Assembly (NCBI GenBank): GCA_964510315.1
Contig: CAZEAP010000003.1
Coordinates: 1-64,000 of the forward strand
Reading direction: 5' to 3'
From: CAZEAP01 sp964510315
Lineage (GTDB): Bacteria > Planctomycetota > Brocadiia > SM23-32
Length of the DNA stretch: 64,000 nucleotides
This document shows, piece by piece, positions 24,817 through 33,077 of this stretch. Both the position numbers and the translations under genes were made by a program. The first letter of the stretch is position 1, and each line of letters starts with the position of its first letter. The notes beneath the pieces are model-generated. The model searched no databases and was not told where the DNA came from. It saw only the letters and a list, made by a program, of their open reading frames with translations.

Positions 24817-27800
24817 GTTCGTCTCCCTCCTCTTGTTGATCTGCTTCCTCCGCAGCCTGCTTACACGCGCGACGCCGCGAGAAGAAGCCACAGACAAACA
24901 CCAGAATAGGGATGAGAACCACGCTGATCCAGGTGAGGGTTCCCCATCCCATTCGGAAATACTGATGGAAGTTCAACGCCAGCAGCACCACCGCCGCCAC
25001 CGAGGCGACCACGCAGGCGGCGCAGTTGCAGGTAACCCGGGTGACCGAAAGCCGCGCGAACAGCCGTTCCTCGAACAGCCCGACCAGGACCGGCAGGAGG
25101 ACCAGTGTGGCCACGGCCGCTATGGCAAGGATGGCGGCCATAAAGATGCCCACGGTCTTGTAGGGGATCAGGGGTGCGGCCAGCAGCGGCAGAAAACCCA
25201 CGGCCACCACGATGGCGTTGCGGCTGATGGCCCTGGCCGGCTCCCCGAAAATATGCTCCGACGCCTCCCGCCAGCTATCCGCATCCTTTATGGCCGCCCT
25301 GGAGCGGGCCAGGAAGTGGATGGCGAAGTCCACCGCCAGCCCCAGGGTCAGGGAGGAGAGCACAGCCACCGGCATGTCGTAGTCCTTCCCCACCAGCCCC
25401 ACCACCCCGTAGATAAGGGCGATGGTAACCGTCAGTGGTATCATGCACAGCAGGCCCCACAGGGCCGAGTGGAACAGAACGGTCATCAGAAGGAAAACCA
25501 CCAGAAAGCTGCCCAGGAACGCCTGCAGCATCCCCACCACCATCTTCTGCTGCCAGACCACGTTGATGTAGGTCAGGCCGAACCAGTTCTTCTCGACCGG
25601 AATCGGAGGAGGGTTCTCCCGCATGAATTCCTCCACCTGCGCAACGACCGCTTCCATGTCCTTGTTGTCGCCGCTGTTGAGCTGAAACCAGACGTTGGCC
25701 CGCCGGTAGTCCGGCGTCACGAAGTGCCACAGGTCGTCCGGCGTGTGGCTGTTGCCGAACTGGAACAGGGTCTCGGCCACCATCTTCGGATCGTCCGGCA
25801 CCGTGTAGTATTCCTCATCCCCGCGCAGCTCCTTGTGGACCTTCTTGACGATGTCGGTGACGCTGTTGCTCTTGCCCACGACCGATTCGGCGCCCGTTGC
25901 GGCGTCCCCCTCGGCCAGCGCCTTCTCCAACCGGCCGACGTAGCGCAGGAGGTCGGGTCGCTTGAAGGGCTGCTCGAGCAGGAGCTGCCGGGCCTCGACG
26001 GCGGCCGCCACTTCCTCCCAGCCGTAGGCGGCATCACCCTCGGCCGCCCTCCTCCGCTCCTCCACCTCCCCGAGGAGTGCGGAGAGGAAGGCCTCAGCGT
26101 CCTCAGCGGCCGCCTCCTTCCGGTCGGCAAGCTCCAGGGCGGCCTCGAAGGTCCCCCTCAGCGGCTTGTCCTCGTACTTCTCAGCGTACTTGGCGCGAGC
26201 CTCTCGAATGGCATCCCGCACCTCGGAGGCCCGGGCCGACACGCTGAGTTCCTGATCCTCGGGGGCCAGGCTGAGGTAGGCCTGGTAGGTGCCGGCGAAG
26301 TGCCTGTTGAGCACGCGGTCGGCGAGGCGGATCGGATGGTCCGCCACGAACCACCTGGTCGGATTGTCATTGATGCGAATGCGGGTGATCCCGTAAAGGG
26401 CGACTACCACCGCAAGGAGCGTAGCGGTGAGGATGAGCTTCGTGCGACGTCCGGTGAACCGACCCAACCCGTGCAGCAGGCGAGTGAGGGGCGAGGCCGG
26501 CGCCTCCGCCGCCGAAGAGACGCCGAAGCCCTCCAGCCGGCTCTCCGGAATGAACATGATGTAGGCGGGGCAGAAGGTCACTGTCAGCAGCCAGGCGGCC
26601 ATTATGCCGAAGGCCACGAACACCCCGAAGACCTGAACCGGCGGAATCGGCGTGAGAGCCAGCGAGGCGAACCCCGCCGCCGAGGTGAGCGAAGTGTAGA
26701 GCATCGGCACGAAAAGCGAGTCCATCACGCGCAGACAGGTCTTGCGGCGGTCGCGGGTCTCCTGGTACCGGTCGAAAAACTCGCTGAGGATGTGGACCGC
26801 ATCCAGGACCGCTATCGGCATGATGAAGATGGGGATCATCGAACTCATGATGTGCACCGTGTAGCCGAGCCCGATCAGCAGCCCCATCGTCCAGACCACC
26901 GCCACCAGCGCGATGATCATGGGACTGATGACGAGGACCAGCTTCCGGAAAAACAGCAACATCAGGATGAAGATCACCAGCATGGCCAGCGGCGCCGAAA
27001 TGCCCATCTGTACGAACATCTCGTGGCCGAAGGTGTCCTCCGCCACCGGCAGACCCGTGACGTGGTACTGCTCCGGACCTCCCAGCCGCGAGATCATCTC
27101 TTCCAGCCGCCGGGACACCTGGTAAGAGACGTCCTTGTGGGTGATCGGCAGGTAGATGGCGACGGCCCGCCCGTCGGAGGAGACCACGGTGCCGTTCAGC
27201 AGCGGATTGTCCAGAGCCCCTTTGCGAACCGCGAGCGCTTCCTGCTCGCTCTCGGGAAGGGGCTTCTGCATCAGGTAGGAGAAATGGACCGTTCCGGCCC
27301 GGTGCTCGATTCGATCGACCGTCGAGGGCGCCAGCAGGTCGATGACCACCACGCCCTTCTGGTCGGTCGGTTCGGCGGGCTCCTCCGCAGGCGGCTCCGT
27401 CGGGGCCTCGGCTTCTTTCTCTTCCTCGCCGGTCGGCGGCGGAGGGGGCTCTTCCCCCTCCTCTTCGGCCCCCATCGCGGGGAGGGCCGGCTCGGCGGCT
27501 TCGGCCTCGGGGCCCATCTCCGGCAAAGCAGGCCCTTCCTGGGCCGGCGCTTCGGCGCCTCCCATCTCGGGCGGCGGGGGCGCGGCGTCCGCACCGGCCG
27601 CTTCCTCCGGTGGCCCCGTCTCCTGCTCCGCCCCGTCCGCCAGGCCCGCGTCGGCCAGCACCGCCTCGACGTCTATCGCCCCGGGCCGGAGGCCCTCGCC
27701 CCGAAGCCGCTTCGAGTACTCGGTGAGGGCGTAAACTTTCCGCAGGGACTCGGGGTTGAAGACGCCGTCCGGATGGGACTCGTGCACAACGCCCACCACG

Positions 27801-27988
27801 ATCATGTCGTGGACGCTGAATCTCTCTTTCACCCGGTTGTGGAAGACCCGGACCGGATCGTCGCGGCTGAGCATGTTCTCCGGGTCGGTGTCGACCTTCA
27901 CCCGCGGGACGAGGGCGGCCAGGACCAGTGTGACGACCACCATGACCGCCGCGATCAGGCGAGGATGGTCCACGGAATAGCGAACCAA
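24803..27988 (-). CDS. RND/MMPL-type exporter
   Basis: A ~1061-residue inner-membrane pump with two halves, each with one N-terminal helix, a large periplasmic loop and five more helices. It contains DTDPENMLSRDDP, conserved GMLIGLGYTVHI-type and LGLAVDFAIHFLARS segments, and the IPLTVTIALIYGVV stretch. The first periplasmic loop carries an acidic Pro-rich insert with four PPPPEMG/PALPEMG-type repeats (nt 27428-27580). The long frame opens with a GTG at 28042, but a good promoter (28033-28061) covers that codon, so I prefer the TTG at 27988, which has GGGGGC 8 bases upstream. Substrate unknown; homologous systems move lipids or hopanoids. Confidence 0.85.
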   Translation of the reverse strand: MVRYSVDHPRLIAAVMVVVTLVLAALVPRVKVDTDPENMLSRDDPVRVFHNRVKERFSVHDMIVVGVVHESHPDGVFNPESLRKVYALTEYSKRLRGEGLRPGAIDVEAVLADAGLADGAEQETGPPEEAAGADAAPPPPEMGGAEAPAQEGPALPEMGPEAEAAEPALPAMGAEEEGEEPPPPPTGEEEKEAEAPTEPPAEEPAEPTDQKGVVVIDLLAPSTVDRIEHRAGTVHFSYLMQKPLPESEQEALAVRKGALDNPLLNGTVVSSDGRAVAIYLPITHKDVSYQVSRRLEEMISRLGGPEQYHVTGLPVAEDTFGHEMFVQMGISAPLAMLVIFILMLLFFRKLVLVISPMIIALVAVVWTMGLLIGLGYTVHIMSSMIPIFIMPIAVLDAVHILSEFFDRYQETRDRRKTCLRVMDSLFVPMLYTSLTSAAGFASLALTPIPPVQVFGVFVAFGIMAAWLLTVTFCPAYIMFIPESRLEGFGVSSAAEAPASPLTRLLHGLGRFTGRRTKLILTATLLAVVVALYGITRIRINDNPTRWFVADHPIRLADRVLNRHFAGTYQAYLSLAPEDQELSVSARASEVRDAIREARAKYAEKYEDKPLRGTFEAALELADRKEAAAEDAEAFLSALLGEVEERRRAAEGDAAYGWEEVAAAVEARQLLLEQPFKRPDLLRYVGRLEKALAEGDAATGAESVVGKSNSVTDIVKKVHKELRGDEEYYTVPDDPKMVAETLFQFGNSHTPDDLWHFVTPDYRRANVWFQLNSGDNKDMEAVVAQVEEFMRENPPPIPVEKNWFGLTYINVVWQQKMVVGMLQAFLGSFLVVFLLMTVLFHSALWGLLCMIPLTVTIALIYGVVGLVGKDYDMPVAVLSSLTLGLAVDFAIHFLARSRAAIKDADSWREASEHIFGEPARAISRNAIVVAVGFLPLLAAPLIPYKTVGIFMAAILAIAAVATLVLLPVLVGLFEERLFARLSVTRVTCNCAACVVASVAAVVLLALNFHQYFRMGWGTLTWISVVLIPILVFVCGFFSRRRACKQAAEEADQQEEGDEHESS

Positions 27989-28032
27989 CTGAGCAGCCCC
28001 CGGCAGAAGAAACGTGACCCCGCAAGAGAGAT

Positions 28033-28061
28033 ATTGTGCCACGCCCCGCCTGGCGCGTCAA
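28033..28061 (-). promoter_or_regulatory. Candidate promoter of RND-LolA-porin operon
   Basis: On the minus strand TTGACG (28061-28056) and CACAAT (28038-28033) with a 17-base spacer. The predicted transcript starts near 28026, downstream of the GTG that opens the reading frame, so that GTG cannot be the main start. Confidence 0.6.
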
Positions 28062-28156
28062 GATGGGGCCTCCCTGAGCCCTTCCCCGTTTTGGGAGTTC
28101 CGCGGGGGGCGTCCTGCCGCCGCTGACTTCCGCCGGAGCCGCGGGCGGGCTGCTTT

Positions 28157-28184
28157 TTGATTTTCCCGGCGAGCGCCGTATAAT
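28157..28184 (+). promoter_or_regulatory. Candidate promoter of mgtE
   Basis: TTGATT (28157-28162) and a perfect TATAAT (28179-28184) with a 16-base spacer. The leader would be only about 50 bases, with no room for an M-box riboswitch. Confidence 0.6.
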
Positions 28185-28239
28185 CGCGGGTGCCGCCCGT
28201 CGCATTCCGATGCCGCGAAACCACTGGAGCAGGGCTTCA

Positions 28240-29598
28240 ATGCAACCAACGCAGACCCCACCGGAGAAGTCGCAGCTTCTGGGCGAAGTCAGGGAACGCC
28301 TGGAGGTGGGTCCGTCCGACCGCCTGGACTCCCTGCTGACGGAACTGCGCCCCGCCGACTTGGCGCTGCTGCTTTCCGAACTGAACGAAAGCCTCCAGGT
28401 CCAGCTCTTCCGGCTCATTGATGAGAAACGTCGGGGTGAAGTGCTGGGTGAGCTGGACGAGGAGACCGTCCGGAGCCTGGCCGGGGAGCTGCCCGCTGAA
28501 CTCCAGGACGCCGTCAGCAGCATGGAGCCCGACAAGGTGGCCGACGTCCTGGATGCACTGCCGGAGCAGCAGGCCAAAACCGTCCTTGAGCAGTTCCCCC
28601 GGGAGCAGGCGGCGGCGGCCCAGCAGTTGCTCCGATATCCCCCTGACACGGCCGGCGGCCTGATGACCACGGAGTTCGTACTGCTTTACTCCGGCCTGAC
28701 AGCCAGGGAAGCCATCAAGGTAACCCAGAAAAGCCGGGACGCCGAGACCGTCAGCCACCTCTTTGTTGCCGGCGAGGGGGAGGAACTCGTAGGTCACGTC
28801 CCACTGCAGCGACTCGTCTTCGCTCCTCCGGAACAGAAGGTAGCGGAACTTATGGAGGAGTGCCCGATGGTCGTCTCCCCCCGCACCGACCAGGAAGAGC
28901 TGGTCCGGGCGGCCACCCGCTACGACCTGGAGGCCATTCCGGTGACCGACGAGGCGGGACGTCTGATGGGGGTGGTCACCGTGGACGACATCCTGGAGGC
29001 CGCCGAACAGGAGACCGACGAGGACATGTACACGCTGGCGGGAACGGGGGAACGCGATCCGATCCACGCCAGCATCTACCGCAGCACCCGCCTTCGGCTG
29101 CCCTGGCTTTTGCTCAGCGTGGTGGTCGGTTTGCTGATCGCCTTTCTGGTCAGCCGCCTCGCCGGCGGCGTGCGGATGCAGGAACTTTCTTACTTCCTAC
29201 CCCTGATTCCCCTGATGGGCGGACAGGTGGCCATCCAGGGCTCCACGATCATGGTGCGCGCGCTGGCGCTGGGGAGCATCCGGCGCTCCCGCATGCTGGG
29301 CTTCCTGAGCAAGCAGTTTGTCATCGTGATGCTGCTGGGCCTTTTCTGTTCGGCGGCCGCCGGAGTGCTGGGGCTTCTGGTCCTCGGCGTCGGTCCGGCC
29401 GTCATGACGGCGGTCAGCCTTGCGGTGGGGGTGGCCATCCTGTTTGCGGGCACCCTGGCCATGGTCTTTCCCGTGGTGTTCAACTCGATCGGCATCGACC
29501 CGGCCGTCAGTGCCGGACCGCTCATCACGATGCTGAACGACCTGTTCTGCATCTGCATCTACATGGGGCTGGGGGCCATGCTGGCCCCACCCGGCTGA
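28240..29598 (+). CDS. mgtE: Magnesium transporter MgtE
   Basis: A 452-residue Mg2+ channel. Order seen: N-domain of helical repeats (residues 15-140, with PADLALLLSEL and EPDKVADVLDALPEQ), a CBS pair (about 145-260, GGLMTTEFV, CPMVVSPRTDQEELVRAATRYDLEAIPVTD), a plug helix, then five membrane helices with PLIPLMGGQVAIQGSTIMVR and IDPAVSAGPLITMLNDL, the latter containing the Asp that coordinates Mg2+. The ATG at 28240 fits the normal length; an ATG 10 codons earlier lacks support. Confidence 0.93.
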   Translation: MQPTQTPPEKSQLLGEVRERLEVGPSDRLDSLLTELRPADLALLLSELNESLQVQLFRLIDEKRRGEVLGELDEETVRSLAGELPAELQDAVSSMEPDKVADVLDALPEQQAKTVLEQFPREQAAAAQQLLRYPPDTAGGLMTTEFVLLYSGLTAREAIKVTQKSRDAETVSHLFVAGEGEELVGHVPLQRLVFAPPEQKVAELMEECPMVVSPRTDQEELVRAATRYDLEAIPVTDEAGRLMGVVTVDDILEAAEQETDEDMYTLAGTGERDPIHASIYRSTRLRLPWLLLSVVVGLLIAFLVSRLAGGVRMQELSYFLPLIPLMGGQVAIQGSTIMVRALALGSIRRSRMLGFLSKQFVIVMLLGLFCSAAAGVLGLLVLGVGPAVMTAVSLAVGVAILFAGTLAMVFPVVFNSIGIDPAVSAGPLITMLNDLFCICIYMGLGAMLAPPG

Positions 29599-29599
29599 G

Positions 29600-29628
29600 T
29601 TGCGCAAGCTGCCCCGTCCACCTATAAT
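29600..29628 (+). promoter_or_regulatory. Candidate promoter of class V aminotransferase
   Basis: TTGCGC (29600-29605) and TATAAT (29623-29628) with a 17-base spacer, 34 bases before the ATG. Confidence 0.55.
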
Positions 29629-29661
29629 GCCGCGCCGTTACCACAGCTCTGGAGGCGCACG

Positions 29662-30795
29662 ATGAAGAAGCATTACATGTTCACTCCGGGGCCGACGATG
29701 GTCCCCCACGAGGTGTTGCTGGCCGAAGCCGCGCCGATGATCCACCATCGCACGGCGCAGTTCTCCGGGATCCTCGAAGAGGTCGTCGACCGCCTGAAAG
29801 CCCTGTTCGGCACCGAGCAGGACGTCCTGATCCTGACCGGAACGGGGACCGCCGCCATGGAGGCCGCCGTCGCCAACGTCTGCTCCCCCGGCGAGAAGGC
29901 CATCTGCGTGCCGGCCGGCAAGTTCGGCAACCGGTGGTCCGAACTGTGTGAGGCCTACGGCTGTGAGGTGGTCAACCTGGACGTAGAGTGGGGGGAGTCC
30001 CTCAGCCCCGAACAGGCCAAAGCCGCCCTCGAAGAGCACCCCGACGCCCGCGCCCTCTACATCACCCAGTCGGAGACCTCCACCGGCGCGCTGACCGACG
30101 TTGAGGCCGTCGCCGACGTCACCCGGCGCACCGATACCCTCCTGGCGATCGACGCGATAACCGGGATCGGCGTGCACCCCTGCAAGATGGACGACTGGGG
30201 GGTGGACGTCGTGGTCAGCGGCTCTCAAAAGGGGTGCATGATGCCTCCGGGGTTGAGTTTCATCGCCGCCTCGCCCCGTTCCTGGGACGTAATCGAGGCC
30301 TGCCGCTCGCCGCGATACTACCTCGACCTGCGCGCCGCGAAGAAGAAATGGCAGGGCAGCAGCCAGACCCCCTGGACCGGGGCCGTCTCCCTGGTGCGCG
30401 CCCTGCAGAAGGCGCTGGAGATGATGTTCGCCGAAGGGCTCGAAAACGTCTATGCACGCCATCAGCGGCTGGCCGAAGCCACCCGCGCCGCCGTCAAGGC
30501 CATAGGACTGGAGCTGGTCGCGGGCAGTCCTGTTAACGGCGTCACCGCCGTCCGGGGGCCTGAAGGGGTCGACACGGGCGACCTGGTCGCTCAGATGCGG
30601 GACAACTACGGGGTCCAGATCGCCGGGGGCCAGGCCCACCTGAAGGGTAAGATATTCCGCATAGGCCACATGGGCTACGTCGGCGAAGAGGACCTGCTGG
30701 TGGCGATCAGCGCACTGGAGAAAGGGCTGCGGGACGCCGGCTATCAGTTCGAGTTCGGCGCCGGCCTGCGGGCAGCGCAGGAAGTGCTGGCGTGA
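29662..30795 (+). CDS. Serine/alanine-glyoxylate aminotransferase family protein
   Basis: A 377-residue PLP enzyme of fold type I, class V. Seen: MFTPGPTMVPHEVL start, LTGTGTAAMEAAVAN (phosphate-binding loop), ITQSETSTGAL, LLAIDAITGIGVHPCKMDDWGVDVVVSGSQKGCMMPPGLS with the PLP lysine in SQK, and GGQAHLKGKIFRIGHMGYV near the C-terminus. Such enzymes move amino groups between serine or alanine and glyoxylate or pyruvate, and often start serine biosynthesis or photorespiratory-type routes. serA does not follow here. Substrate preference cannot be read from sequence. Confidence 0.85.
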   Translation: MKKHYMFTPGPTMVPHEVLLAEAAPMIHHRTAQFSGILEEVVDRLKALFGTEQDVLILTGTGTAAMEAAVANVCSPGEKAICVPAGKFGNRWSELCEAYGCEVVNLDVEWGESLSPEQAKAALEEHPDARALYITQSETSTGALTDVEAVADVTRRTDTLLAIDAITGIGVHPCKMDDWGVDVVVSGSQKGCMMPPGLSFIAASPRSWDVIEACRSPRYYLDLRAAKKKWQGSSQTPWTGAVSLVRALQKALEMMFAEGLENVYARHQRLAEATRAAVKAIGLELVAGSPVNGVTAVRGPEGVDTGDLVAQMRDNYGVQIAGGQAHLKGKIFRIGHMGYVGEEDLLVAISALEKGLRDAGYQFEFGAGLRAAQEVLA

Positions 30796-31047
30796 ATAAA
30801 AGTGAAGTCTGAAGTATGAATTCTGAAGTCTGAAGTAACGACAAACACCACGCCGTCATGCTGAGGCGCCTTACCTACAGGCGCCGAACGCATCTCGCCG
30901 TTCTGCGACGCCGTGCTCTTCCGCTCGCCTTCGCTCTGTAGCTGCTTTACCCTGGCGTTGCACCTGCCTCCCCCGTTTCTTTACTTCGTGCCCTTCGTGT
31001 TCTTCGTGGTTCCCTTCGTCGTTGCCTTCGTCGGAGGCGAGCGAGGT
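30796..31047. repeat. AT-rich repeat island with 9-bp-period array
   Basis: No gene. A 13-bp repeat GAAGTCTGAAGTA occurs at 30804-30816 and 30825-30837 around a TGAATTCT core; an inverted copy of the AATTC motif (TTCAGAATTCAGAAC) sits at 31049-31064, just inside the nadC 3' end. Between them an array of CTTCGTG units with mostly 9-bp period spans 30983-31033. The layout mirrors the island at 5.2-5.7 kb. Confidence 0.65.
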
Positions 31048-31908
31048 TCAGAATTCAGAACTCTTTAGTCTGAGCGAGAGGTCCAGCGCCGGGGCCGAGT
31101 GGGTCAGCGCCCCCACGGAGATCCGGTCGGCGCCGGCCTCCGCGTAGAGCGCCGCGTTCCCCAGGATGATCCCCCCGCTGGCCTCCAGCAGTAGTCGGCG
31201 CTCCGCCTCGTGGGCGTCCGCCATTTCGGCCGCCTCCCGCACCTGTTCCGGCGTCATGTTGTCCAGCAGGATGATGTCGGGGCCGGCGGCCAATGCTTCT
31301 TCGAACTGCCCCAGGTCATCCACCTCGACCTCGACCGTCAGGTCCGGACAGGCCTCCCGCGCCTTCCGGACGGCCTCCCCCACGGCCGCACCGCCCGCCA
31401 GCGCGAGATGGTTGTCCTTGATGAGCACGGCCCCGGCCAGGTCCGGCCGGTGGTTGCAGCCTCCCCCGCAGCGGACGGCGTATTTCTCCAGATCCCGCCA
31501 GCCGGGCGTGGTCTTCCGGGTGTCGTAGATGCGGGCGTCGGTATGCTCGACCTTCTCGACGAAACGCGCCGTAAGCGTGGCGACCCCGCTGAGGTGCTGG
31601 AGGAAGTTCAGCATCGGTCGCTCAACCGCCAGCACCGCGCGGGCGGGACCGGACAGGCGCGCCACCACGGCACCGCCGCTGACGGCTCCGCCGTCCTCCA
31701 GGAGCTGCTCGAAGATCAGCCGTTCATCGAAGCGCCGCGCCAGCCGGCCGGCCGGCGGCAGCCCGCAGACGACGCCGACCTCGCCCGCGAGGACCTCGCC
31801 GGCGGCCTCCGTGCCCTCCGGGACCACCGCGCGGCTGGTCACGTCCTCCCGGACCGCGTCTTCCTGAAGCGCCGCGTCCAGCAGCCAGTCGAACCGACTC
31901 CACTCCAT
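31048..31908 (-). CDS. nadC: Nicotinate-nucleotide pyrophosphorylase (carboxylating)
   Basis: A 286-residue quinolinate phosphoribosyltransferase, the step from quinolinate to NaMN in NAD synthesis. Seen: N-terminal EDVTSRAVVPEG, ERPMLNFLQHLSGVATLTARFVE, ARIYDTRKTTPGWRDLEKYAVRCGGGCNHR, LIKDNHLA, VEVEVDDL, LLDNMTPEQ and LEASGGI, all in normal order. The 3' end runs into the AT-rich repeat, so the final SEF residues may be altered. It is 22 bases downstream of the lipid-kinase gene, same strand. Confidence 0.95.
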   Translation of the reverse strand: MEWSRFDWLLDAALQEDAVREDVTSRAVVPEGTEAAGEVLAGEVGVVCGLPPAGRLARRFDERLIFEQLLEDGGAVSGGAVVARLSGPARAVLAVERPMLNFLQHLSGVATLTARFVEKVEHTDARIYDTRKTTPGWRDLEKYAVRCGGGCNHRPDLAGAVLIKDNHLALAGGAAVGEAVRKAREACPDLTVEVEVDDLGQFEEALAAGPDIILLDNMTPEQVREAAEMADAHEAERRLLLEASGGIILGNAALYAEAGADRISVGALTHSAPALDLSLRLKSSEF

Positions 31909-31930
31909 GGTTCAGGTCTCCTCCCGTGAG

Positions 31931-32854
31931 TCACTGCGCAGGGGGCTGCTTCCGGATGATTTGGAAGCCCGCCGGCGCCAGCAGGCAGACCGCCCGGCGC
32001 TTCAGCTCGATCCGTGCCGGGAGGGTTCCCGCCGCCTCGCCGTCCACCTCGTAGGGGACTCCCGGCTGTTCGGAGCGCACCAGCACTTCCGTTCCCCGGC
32101 CGTAGCGGATGCGCTCCGAGAGGTGCAGGCTCCTCAGCAGGGCGCACCCCACCAGCACAGGCACTTCCGCGAGACCCTCCCACTCCAGGCACATCAGGTC
32201 CAGCAGGCCGTCGTCGGGCGCGGCCGCCGGGGTCACCTGGATGGGGCCGCCGTAGCTGCTTGTGTTCCCCGCCGAGACCTGGCAGACACCCTGTGCGAAG
32301 GGCTCACCGTCCAGTTCCACCTCGATTCTCAGCCCGGGCGCCTCCAGTGCGCTCCGCAGCACGTGGGGCAGGTAGTGGAGCTGAGTGAGGGTGCTCCCGC
32401 GGCTTCGGTGGACGAGCTGGACGGCGCGGGCGTCCACCCCCGCCCCAAAGACGCTGATGAACTTTCGGCCGTTGCACAGGCCCACGTCGAACCGCGCGGT
32501 GCGGCCCTTCAGCAGTTGCCGTGCCGCCCTGCCCGGAAGCCTGCTCATGCCCAGCTCCTTCGCCAGCACGTTGCCGGTGCCCGCGGGGATGATCGCCAGG
32601 GTACAGCGTGCCAGGTCGGCTCCGTTGAGCAGTTCGTTGAACGTGCCGTCCCCGCCGAAGGCCACCGCCAGGGGGCGGGAGCCGTCCATGGCGGCAACCG
32701 CCTCGCGTGCATCGCCGGAGTCCCGTGTCAACAGCTCCTCGACGTTCCATCCCCCCCGCCGCATGGCCGCCGCGACCCCGTCGAGGCGTCGGCGGGCCTT
32801 GCCGATGCCGCTGGTGGGATTGGCAACGAGCAGAACTCTGTCGAAGGCTTCCAT
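31931..32854 (-). CDS. Diacylglycerol/sphingosine-type lipid kinase (YegS-like)
   Basis: A 307-residue kinase of the DAGK catalytic fold. Seen: LLVANPTSGIGKA, the ATP loop VAFGGDGTFNELLNG, IIPAGTGNVLAKELGM and the C-terminal EVDGEAAG strand. Members phosphorylate diacylglycerol or related lipids at the membrane. The ATG at 32854 begins MEAFDRVLLVANP; the 21 upstream codons are unsupported. It forms a two-gene unit with nadC under a promoter at 32888-32917. Confidence 0.85.
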   Translation of the reverse strand: MEAFDRVLLVANPTSGIGKARRRLDGVAAAMRRGGWNVEELLTRDSGDAREAVAAMDGSRPLAVAFGGDGTFNELLNGADLARCTLAIIPAGTGNVLAKELGMSRLPGRAARQLLKGRTARFDVGLCNGRKFISVFGAGVDARAVQLVHRSRGSTLTQLHYLPHVLRSALEAPGLRIEVELDGEPFAQGVCQVSAGNTSSYGGPIQVTPAAAPDDGLLDLMCLEWEGLAEVPVLVGCALLRSLHLSERIRYGRGTEVLVRSEQPGVPYEVDGEAAGTLPARIELKRRAVCLLAPAGFQIIRKQPPAQ

Positions 32855-32887
32855 TGGCGTCTGTGCTGGAGAAGGGGGGCACGCGGG

Positions 32888-32917
32888 AATATAGCACAAC
32901 CGGGCGGTTGGCGACAA
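32888..32917 (-). promoter_or_regulatory. Candidate promoter of lipid kinase-nadC
   Basis: On the minus strand TTGTCG (32917-32912) and TATATT (32893-32888), 18-base spacer. Confidence 0.45.
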
Positions 32918-32936
32918 CTTCGCCGCCCCGCGGAGC

Positions 32937-32965
32937 TTGCAGCGAGGGGGCCGGGATGCTACTCT
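32937..32965 (+). promoter_or_regulatory. Candidate promoter of tRNA-Val
   Basis: TTGCAG (32937-32942) and TACTCT (32960-32965), 17-base spacer, ending 9 bases before the tRNA. Confidence 0.4.
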
Positions 32966-32974
32966 GGCGGGTGT

Positions 32975-33051
32975 GGGCGGATAGCTCAGTCGGCCAGAGC
33001 GCTTGCCTTACAAGCAAGAGGTTCCGGGTTCGAGTCCCGGTCCGCCCACCA
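32975..33051 (+). tRNA. tRNA-Val (UAC anticodon)
   Basis: Complete cloverleaf: acceptor GGGCGGA/TCCGCCC, D-arm GCTC/GAGC, anticodon arm CTTGC-CTTACAA-GCAAG with anticodon TAC, five-base variable loop, T-arm CCGGG-TTCGAGT-CCCGG. The 3' ACCA is encoded in the DNA (33048-33051). It lies alone between two minus-strand operons. Confidence 0.96.
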
Positions 33052-33077
33052 CCCCCGCGCGCCCCATCTTCACACAC

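Noticed and set aside
24815..28126. Plus-strand open frame of about 1100 codons opposite the RND exporter
   Set aside because: It is the mirror of a high-GC coding gene; its translation is His/Gln/Gly/Arg-rich without any domain, while the minus strand has a clear RND protein.
28185..28239. M-box type Mg2+ riboswitch before mgtE
   Set aside because: The predicted leader is only ~50 bases, too short for the element, and no matching helices are visible.
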